DNA of 20,265 nt from JACJYC01 sp964558465. GTDB lineage: Bacteria > Bacteroidota > Bacteroidia > Chitinophagales > Saprospiraceae. Both the position numbers and the translations under genes were made by a program. The DNA is taken from positions 1-20,265 of the forward strand of contig CAZLEF010000108.1 of NCBI GenBank assembly GCA_964558465.1, in the 5' to 3' direction. The notes under the pieces were generated by a model. It was not told the DNA's origin, ran no database searches, and was given only the letters and a program-made list of their open reading frames with translations. The first letter of the stretch is position 1, and each line of letters starts with the position of its first letter. Shown here one piece after another: positions 15,901 to 20,265 of this stretch.

Positions 15901-16161
15901 AGACTGGGCGCCGACCGCGATCTCTTGGGTTTCGTAACCGGTGTACGAAACCACCAGGATCGAGTTGTCGCCTGGTACCTCGACTGAAAAATTGCCGTCG
16001 AGGTCAGTGACCGTGCCAATGCCGGTCCCTTGTACCTGGACGGTTGCACCGATGAGCGGCGTGCCATCCTCTTCCGTGATGGTACCGCTTACCGTTCGCT
16101 GTGCATAAGCGCTTGCTCCCAGGAGCAAGGTTAGTAGCGAAAGTAAAAAAAGTCGTTTCAT
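12934..16161 (-). CDS. SusC/RagA-family TonB-linked outer-membrane transporter
   Basis: TonB-dependent channel of 1075 aa that pairs with SusD. Signal peptide MKRLFLLSLLTLLLGASAYA (1-20), then a CarboxypepD_reg-like domain at 21-94 (TVSGTITEEDGTPLIGATV, GTVTDLDGNFSVEV, SYTGYETQEI) and a TonB box-like DEVVVTGY at 100-107. The plug is at about 110-225, with GRAPGVTV, RVRGFGAFGGNEPLYVVDGVP (161-181) and the SusC signature DIESTTILKDAASASIYGARA (192-211). The barrel ends in RSFIVGLNVGF, with the terminal Phe typical of outer-membrane proteins. It is the first gene of the susC-susD operon and is divergent from the CRTAC1-type lipoprotein gene with 468 nt between. The substrate cannot be inferred. 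Confidence 0.97.
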   Translation of the reverse strand: MKRLFLLSLLTLLLGASAYAQRTVSGTITEEDGTPLIGATVQVQGTGIGTVTDLDGNFSVEVPGDNSILVVSYTGYETQEIAVGAQSTLSIKLSEGVALDEVVVTGYSIDTKRQTTGAVSTIKTKDLTAIPSGNVEQQLQGRAPGVTVITNGQPGTSSIVRVRGFGAFGGNEPLYVVDGVPVGSTDFLSPDDIESTTILKDAASASIYGARAANGVIVYTTKRGKKKPQPLSISYDALYGVTTPGTGQEMLNPAEQAEWTWKAILAQGGTPSHPQYGAGATPIIPDYINVGGASGIVGSVNLEAERAKYNVDPTAGPIYQVVKANKAGTDWYDAITRNAPLTRHSLGFSGSTENSRYYIGFSYQDQSGIMIYNEFKRRTFRANTEFDIAKGVRIGENLQFTYRQVLAQQGANNGLGVAQEENDVLSAFRMPPIIPVYDEFGGYAGTAAKGFNNPRNPVASRDGQKNNKAFNGNGFGNVYIEVDLLPELTLRSTVGGQYNNFFTRNFTRLQYENSENNASFGYGESSGYNFSYSFTNTANFKKQFGVHSIDLLAGVEALNTGRGYFTGSSGLNPFATTPDYINLSTVGNDVVNSNYFKGVNFFSIFGKLNYSYNDKYYITGVLRRDGSSRFGANNRYGTFPAVSAAWRITAEPFMQGIDFIDDLKIRGGWGQMGNSNNVDPNNQFSLFQSSIGNASYDIFGTNTSAAEGFYKSRIGNPDAKWETSTTTNIGMDGTFANGKLDLILDLWKKDTRDLLFQVPVPAVVGPYAQAPAVNIANMLNQGLDIQVIYRGKISQLGYEATVTGSWLKNEITGLAPDIEYFDTGLPTNRMSGIPTRNQIGYSIAAFYGYQVVGLFQDAAEVAAAPEQNGAAPGRFRFADLDGFDDEGELTGRPDGKIDAADRTFIGSPVPKFLGGINLRFTLKNFDLETYLYTSLGNKIFNYSKWFTDFYPSFTGAAVSARVKDSWTPQNTGTDQPIFENVSNFSTNTQPNSWYVEDGSYLRMSHITLGYNFPSSLFGNTIDRARLYVSTNNVFTISKYGGLDPGVGGAVDTNFGIDVGNYPVTRSFIVGLNVGF

Positions 16162-16342
16162 AAATAGTGATTTGAAAAAGTTGGTGAAATTGCTGCAAGT
16201 CTTTGGCTTTATTCACCTGGTTAGGGAACACAATGGCTGGCTTTTTAGAAATAAAGAACTTTTCAAGGCTAACGGGGAGTTAAATCCTTTGGTCTGTATC
16301 TGGTGCGATGAATGGTCGGGAAATGAATGCAATATCCGGGGC

Positions 16343-16350
16343 CAAATGTA
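16343..16350 (-). promoter_or_regulatory. Candidate -7 box for susC
   Basis: TACATTTG on the - strand (16350-16343) matches the Bacteroidota -7 consensus TAnnTTTG. No good TTG is found 19-21 nt upstream. It would give a leader of about 175 nt before the susC ATG. Confidence 0.35.
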
Positions 16351-16417
16351 GTATTATTTTGGTTTTGAAATAACTTTTCTGTGAAATTTTATTCTGAAAT
16401 CCGGATCAGTGATCTTA

Positions 16418-16425
16418 TAGTTTTG
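16418..16425 (+). promoter_or_regulatory. Candidate -7 box for the CRTAC1-type gene
   Basis: TAGTTTTG matches TAnnTTTG; a weak TTCTG lies about 20 nt upstream. The leader would be about 200 nt. An alternative TATTTTG at 16597-16603, one base short of consensus, would give a leader of about 20 nt. Confidence 0.3.
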
Positions 16426-16629
16426 AATGCCGGAGGTGAACGGATAATTTGCCGGTCCCGGCCTTATTCCGCCAAACCCTCTGAATAGAGCAGGATTTCT
16501 TTAAATACGGGATCCTTTTTTGTTTGATTTACAATTATTTGAATATTTCAAAAATGTCAAGATAAAATTTTTTTCATCAATCCCGGCAGAGTATTCTATT
16601 TTGCAGGTCCAAACCTTGCATATCGGAAT

Positions 16630-19600
16630 ATGAAAAATTTTTACCTGACGTTCATCGCTGGGCTGTTTGGTCTCCTCGGCTGCCGGCAAGAAAAACCGCT
16701 CTTTGACCAGCTCAGCCCCAGCCAAACCGGTATCCACTTTGCCAACCGGATCCAGGAAAACGACACCTTCAATATACTCTCTTTTGAATTTGTGTACAAT
16801 GGCGGCGGCGTTGCCATCGGCGATTTTAACAACGATCAGTTGCAGGATATCTTTTTTACAGGCAATACCGCCGAAAACAAGTTGTACCTCAATAAAGACA
16901 ACTTCCAATTCGAAGACATCAGCGAACAAGCCGGCATCAGCGCCAAAAACCGCTGGTGTTCGGGGGTCGCGACGGTTGATATTAATGCAGACGGCTGGCT
17001 CGACCTTTATGTGTGCGCAACCGTTTACGAACCCGGCGCCCGGCGCAAAAACCTGCTTTTTGTCAACCAGGGGCCACAATCCTCCGGTGTCGCCTTCCGG
17101 GAAATGGCCGCCGAATACGGTATCGCAGATACAACGCATACCACCAACGCCGCCTTTTTTGATCATGACAACGACGGCGACCTGGACCTGTATATCCTCG
17201 TCGATGAAATGGACGACGAACGGCTCCCCAACAAATACCGCCCCAAAATCACCGACGGCTCTTCCCGTCGTACCGACCGGTTTTATGAAAACAACTGGGA
17301 CGAAACCCTCGGCCATCCGGTTTTTACCGATGCCTCCCAAAAAGCCGGCATTACGATCGAAGGTTATGGGTTGGGGGTAAACGTCTGCGATATCAACGCC
17401 GACGGCTGGAAGGATGTCTACGTCACCAATGACTACCTCACCAACGACCTGCTCTGGATCAACAACGCCGACGGCACGTTTACCGACCGCGCAGCAGATT
17501 ATTTCAAACATACCTGTTATTCCGCAATGGGCAATGATGTAGCGGATATCAACAATGACGGATTGGCGGATATCGTTGCTTTGGATATGTTACCCGAGGA
17601 CAATTACCGCCGCAAAACCATGTTGCCGCCCAACAATTACATGTCTTATATCAACAACGAACAGTTTGGCTATCAATACCAGTTTGGGCGCAACATGCTG
17701 CAACTCAACCAGGGGGATGGGACGTTCAGTGATGTGTCCCTGCTGGCAGGCATGGCCGCTACCGACTGGAGCTGGTCGCCCCTCCTCGCCGATTTTGACA
17801 ACGACGGCTTTCGCGACCTCGCCATTACCAACGGTTTCCCCCGGGATGTGACCGACCGGGATTTCATGGATTATCACGTGGAGCTCGGGCCGTTTACCCC
17901 TCGCGATATGCTGCTGGAAGAGATTCCCGCCGTAAAAATCCACAACTATTTTTTCAGAAATACCGGCGCCTCCATTCCTGTTTTTACCGATGTATCCAGG
18001 GAATGGGGGAGCACCCAGCCTTCCTTTTCCAACGGCGCGGCCTACGCCGACCTCGACAACGACGGCGACCTGGACTATGTCGTCAACAATATCAACGACA
18101 GCGCCTTCGTATTCAAAAATACCCTGGTCGAAACCCGCCCCGAAAATGCCAACTGGCTGAAGATCCGGTTTAAAGGAAATAACAAAAATCTGAACGGTCT
18201 TGGGGCATCAGTGGTCATCCGTTTTGCTGATGGTAAAATCCAGGCAGGTGAAAATACCCCTTACAGAGGCTATCTTTCATCTGTGGAAACAGGCCTGCAC
18301 TTTGGACTGGGCAGCCGGCAAAAAGTGGATGAGGTCATCGTTACCTGGAATGGCGGCCGGAAACAGCGCTTCAGGGATGTTGCCGCCAATCAGACCCTGG
18401 TAGCTGAAGAAAATGGCGCTGTGGAGGAACCTGTGCCGATGATCAAGCGGGCGCCCCCTTTGTTGACCGATATGACCGCCTATCTCGGCATTGACTTTGT
18501 GCACCAGGACAGCATTTTTATCGACTTTAACGTCCAACGCCTGCTGCCCCATAAGCTTTCGCAATACGGCCCCGCCATCGCTGCCGGCGATGTGAACGGT
18601 GACGGCCTGGATGATTTTTATGTCGGGGGGGCCCATTTTTATAAAGGGAGCTTCTTCATCCAGCAAAAAGGGGAGATCAACCCTTCTTTTGTTCTGAAGG
18701 ATCTTTTGCCGCCCGTTCCTCCCGGCAGCGCCAAAATGGAAGAAGAACTGGGCGCCCTTTTGTTTGATGCCGACAATGACGGCGACAACGACCTGTACCT
18801 CGTCAGCGGCGGATACGAATTTCCGATCATCCATTCCGAAAGCCGGAATTACTACCGGGATCGTTTGTTCCTCAACCAGGGCGGGGTTTACCAATTGGCG
18901 GAAAACGTCCTTCCTGAACTGAACAACAGCGGCTCCTGCGTAAAAGCCGCAGATTATGATCAGGACGGCGACCTGGACCTGTTTGTGGGCGGAAGGGTGT
19001 TTCCGGCGGCTTACCCCACCCCCGTCAACAGCTACCTGCTCCGCAACGATACTCAAAACGGCGTTGTTAAATTCACCGAAATCAGCCGGGACGCAGCCCC
19101 TGTGCTGAACGAGATCGGCATGGTCTGCGACGCCCTCTGGACGGATTACAACAACGACGGCTGGACGGACCTTCTCCTCGCCGGAGAATGGATGCCGCTC
19201 ACCTTGCTGAAAAACAACCAGGGCAAACTTGAACGGATAGATAACCCGGCGCTGGCCGCCACCTCGGGGTTGTGGAACAGCCTGAATACCGCCGATTTTG
19301 ACCTGGACGGCGATATGGATTACATTGCCGGCAACCTGGGGATGAACACCTTGTTCAAGGCCAGCCCCGAAAGACCGGTCGGTATCTATGCAGCTGATTT
19401 TGACGGCAACCAGGCCCTCGACGCCATTCCCTCCGCCTGGTTTCCCGACAGGGAGGGCAATCCGGTTGAATATCCTTATTTTCAAAGGGTCGATGTTGAA
19501 AAACAGGTCATTAAATTCAAAGGATTTTTTCCGCGCCACAGAGAATTTGCCGTCGCCACCATGCAGGACCTGGTTGGCAAATTTCCCAACGTAACCCCCC

Positions 19601-20199
19601 TGGTCTTAAAGGCCGGGTATTTGAAAACTGCCTATATCGAAAACCTCGGAAACGGCGATTTCAAAATGCACGTACTCCCGCTGGAGGCCCAGGTGGCGCC
19701 GGTTTACGGCATTCTGACCGGCGACTACAATCAGGACGGCAACGCAGATATTCTGCTGACCGGCAATGACTTCGGCAATGAAGTTGGAATGGGGCGCTAC
19801 GATGCCCTCAACGGACTCCTGCTGACCGGCAACGGCGCCGGACAATTTACCCCGCTGTCCATTCAACAAAGCGGTATCCGAATACCAGGCGACGGCAAAA
19901 GCCTGGCCGCCCTCCGGAGCGCCGACGGCAGCCTGCTGGTCGCCGCCGGCCAGAACCAGGGCAAACTCCTCGTTTACCAGTCCTCCGCTACCCTCCAATC
20001 CGTGCCGCTGCAGCCAATGGATTTTACCGCGGTCGTACGACTGAAGGATGGTCGGACTTACCGGCAGGAACTGGGTTACGGACAGGGCTTTTTATCCCAA
20101 TCTTCCAGGACCCTTTTCCTCCCGGCGGACGTGGAAACTGTGGAATTGACCGACTTTAAAGGCCATTCACGGAAAATCCCTGCGGGGGAGATGCGGTGA
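16630..20199 (+). CDS. CRTAC1-type lipoprotein, duplicated (7 VCBS/FG-GAP repeats + ASPIC/UnbV-like) x2
   Basis: Secreted, probably surface-exposed, calcium-binding beta-propeller lipoprotein of 1189 aa. MKNFYLTFIAGLFGLLGC gives lipidated C18. Fourteen DxNxDG-like loops are seen, starting at about 65, 117, 178, 254, 306, 388 and 474, then 654, 713, 775, 839, 889, 923 and 1032. An ASPIC/UnbV domain covers about 510-591 (LGASVVIRFADGK, YRGYLSSVETGLHFGLG, VDEVIVTWNGG). A diverged ASPIC-like end covers about 1132-1183 (VVRLKDGRTY, GQGFLSQSSRTLFLP, VETVELTDFKG). The halves also start alike (GIHFANR... and GIDFVHQ...), pointing to internal duplication. Such proteins often occur beside SusC/SusD genes; here the gene is divergent from susC. 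A binding or docking role is inference. There are no catalytic motifs. Confidence 0.88.
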   Translation: MKNFYLTFIAGLFGLLGCRQEKPLFDQLSPSQTGIHFANRIQENDTFNILSFEFVYNGGGVAIGDFNNDQLQDIFFTGNTAENKLYLNKDNFQFEDISEQAGISAKNRWCSGVATVDINADGWLDLYVCATVYEPGARRKNLLFVNQGPQSSGVAFREMAAEYGIADTTHTTNAAFFDHDNDGDLDLYILVDEMDDERLPNKYRPKITDGSSRRTDRFYENNWDETLGHPVFTDASQKAGITIEGYGLGVNVCDINADGWKDVYVTNDYLTNDLLWINNADGTFTDRAADYFKHTCYSAMGNDVADINNDGLADIVALDMLPEDNYRRKTMLPPNNYMSYINNEQFGYQYQFGRNMLQLNQGDGTFSDVSLLAGMAATDWSWSPLLADFDNDGFRDLAITNGFPRDVTDRDFMDYHVELGPFTPRDMLLEEIPAVKIHNYFFRNTGASIPVFTDVSREWGSTQPSFSNGAAYADLDNDGDLDYVVNNINDSAFVFKNTLVETRPENANWLKIRFKGNNKNLNGLGASVVIRFADGKIQAGENTPYRGYLSSVETGLHFGLGSRQKVDEVIVTWNGGRKQRFRDVAANQTLVAEENGAVEEPVPMIKRAPPLLTDMTAYLGIDFVHQDSIFIDFNVQRLLPHKLSQYGPAIAAGDVNGDGLDDFYVGGAHFYKGSFFIQQKGEINPSFVLKDLLPPVPPGSAKMEEELGALLFDADNDGDNDLYLVSGGYEFPIIHSESRNYYRDRLFLNQGGVYQLAENVLPELNNSGSCVKAADYDQDGDLDLFVGGRVFPAAYPTPVNSYLLRNDTQNGVVKFTEISRDAAPVLNEIGMVCDALWTDYNNDGWTDLLLAGEWMPLTLLKNNQGKLERIDNPALAATSGLWNSLNTADFDLDGDMDYIAGNLGMNTLFKASPERPVGIYAADFDGNQALDAIPSAWFPDREGNPVEYPYFQRVDVEKQVIKFKGFFPRHREFAVATMQDLVGKFPNVTPLVLKAGYLKTAYIENLGNGDFKMHVLPLEAQVAPVYGILTGDYNQDGNADILLTGNDFGNEVGMGRYDALNGLLLTGNGAGQFTPLSIQQSGIRIPGDGKSLAALRSADGSLLVAAGQNQGKLLVYQSSATLQSVPLQPMDFTAVVRLKDGRTYRQELGYGQGFLSQSSRTLFLPADVETVELTDFKGHSRKIPAGEMR

Positions 20200-20211
20200 A
20201 GCAATCTTTAA

Positions 20212-20265
20212 TTGTTGATTTGTTGATTTGTTGATTTGTTGATTTGTTGATTTGTTGATTTGTTG
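20212..20265. repeat. Tandem octamer array TTGTTGAT at right edge
   Basis: Nearly seven perfect copies of TTGTTGAT begin 12 nt after the stop codon of the CRTAC1-type gene and run off the window. The unit contains TGA on the sense strand of that gene. Confidence 0.95.

Larger units (their letters stand above)
16162..16629. other. Divergent intergenic region between susC and the CRTAC1-type gene (468 bp)
   Basis: No gene is seen. It must hold the start signals for both divergent units. It is AT-rich near 16500-16610. TAnnTTTG-like boxes occur on both strands (separate entries). A short perfect hairpin GCCGG-TC-CCGGC lies at 16451-16462 in the middle and could be an operator or a boundary, but nothing further supports this. 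No antisense or sigma regulator gene is present. Confidence 0.7.

Noticed and set aside
16501..17511. 336-codon open frame on the - strand overlapping the intergenic region
   Set aside because: It is antisense to the start of the CRTAC1-type gene; its translation is Val/Gly-rich shadow sequence with no family similarity.
18277..19539. 420-codon open frame on the - strand
   Set aside because: It lies fully antisense to the CRTAC1-type gene, in its GC-rich repeat region; the product has no recognisable domain and the + strand product has clear motifs.

Overview
The window looks like chromosomal DNA of a Bacteroidota bacterium, probably a Saprospiria/Lewinella-like lineage. The phylum call rests on a SusC/SusD outer-membrane pair, a second TonB-dependent receptor with an N-terminal carboxypeptidase-regulatory-like domain, promoter-like TAnnTTTG boxes and weak or absent Shine-Dalgarno sequences. 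The lineage below phylum is inference. I see no tRNA, rRNA, CRISPR array, prophage or transposase gene.

Layout. Left edge: an octamer tandem array (1-56), then malQ on the + strand (107-2800), a 4-alpha-glucanotransferase with two N-terminal starch-binding-like domains and a plant-DPE2-like catalytic insertion. Its stop codon lies inside a hairpin repeat that is present three times at the convergent junction with the next gene. From 2926 to 16161 every gene is on the - strand. Left to right these are a bacilliredoxin, purU (formyl-THF deformylase), a 948-aa TonB-dependent receptor, a stand-alone rlmK-like 23S rRNA methyltransferase, a Tat-exported TIM-barrel sugar isomerase/epimerase-like protein, an exported SIMPL-domain protein, and a susD-susC pair that ends in a clear Rho-independent terminator. 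The genes are 130-350 nt apart, so apart from susC-susD they look like separate units. From 16630 to 20199 a 1189-aa lipoprotein of the CRTAC1 type (VCBS/FG-GAP repeats plus ASPIC/UnbV domain) runs divergently from susC on the + strand.

How the genes may work together: SusC, SusD and the divergent CRTAC1 lipoprotein probably form an outer-membrane binding and uptake locus of unknown substrate. MalQ handles alpha-glucan or maltose metabolism inside the cell. PurU and RlmK are housekeeping. The TIM-barrel and SIMPL proteins are exported, with unknown substrates.

The most unusual content is between the genes. At least five boundaries carry tandem arrays of unrelated sequence but the same or nearly the same 8-bp period (1-56, 9895-10010, 11027-11058, 11114-11153, 20212-20265), plus a related 9-11 bp array at 8643-8723. 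Several abut or supply stop codons. There are also three families of hairpin repeat, and in two of them the copies differ by compensatory base changes, which argues that the fold is maintained. No new multi-gene defence or mobile system was found; the repeat landscape is the best candidate for something undescribed.
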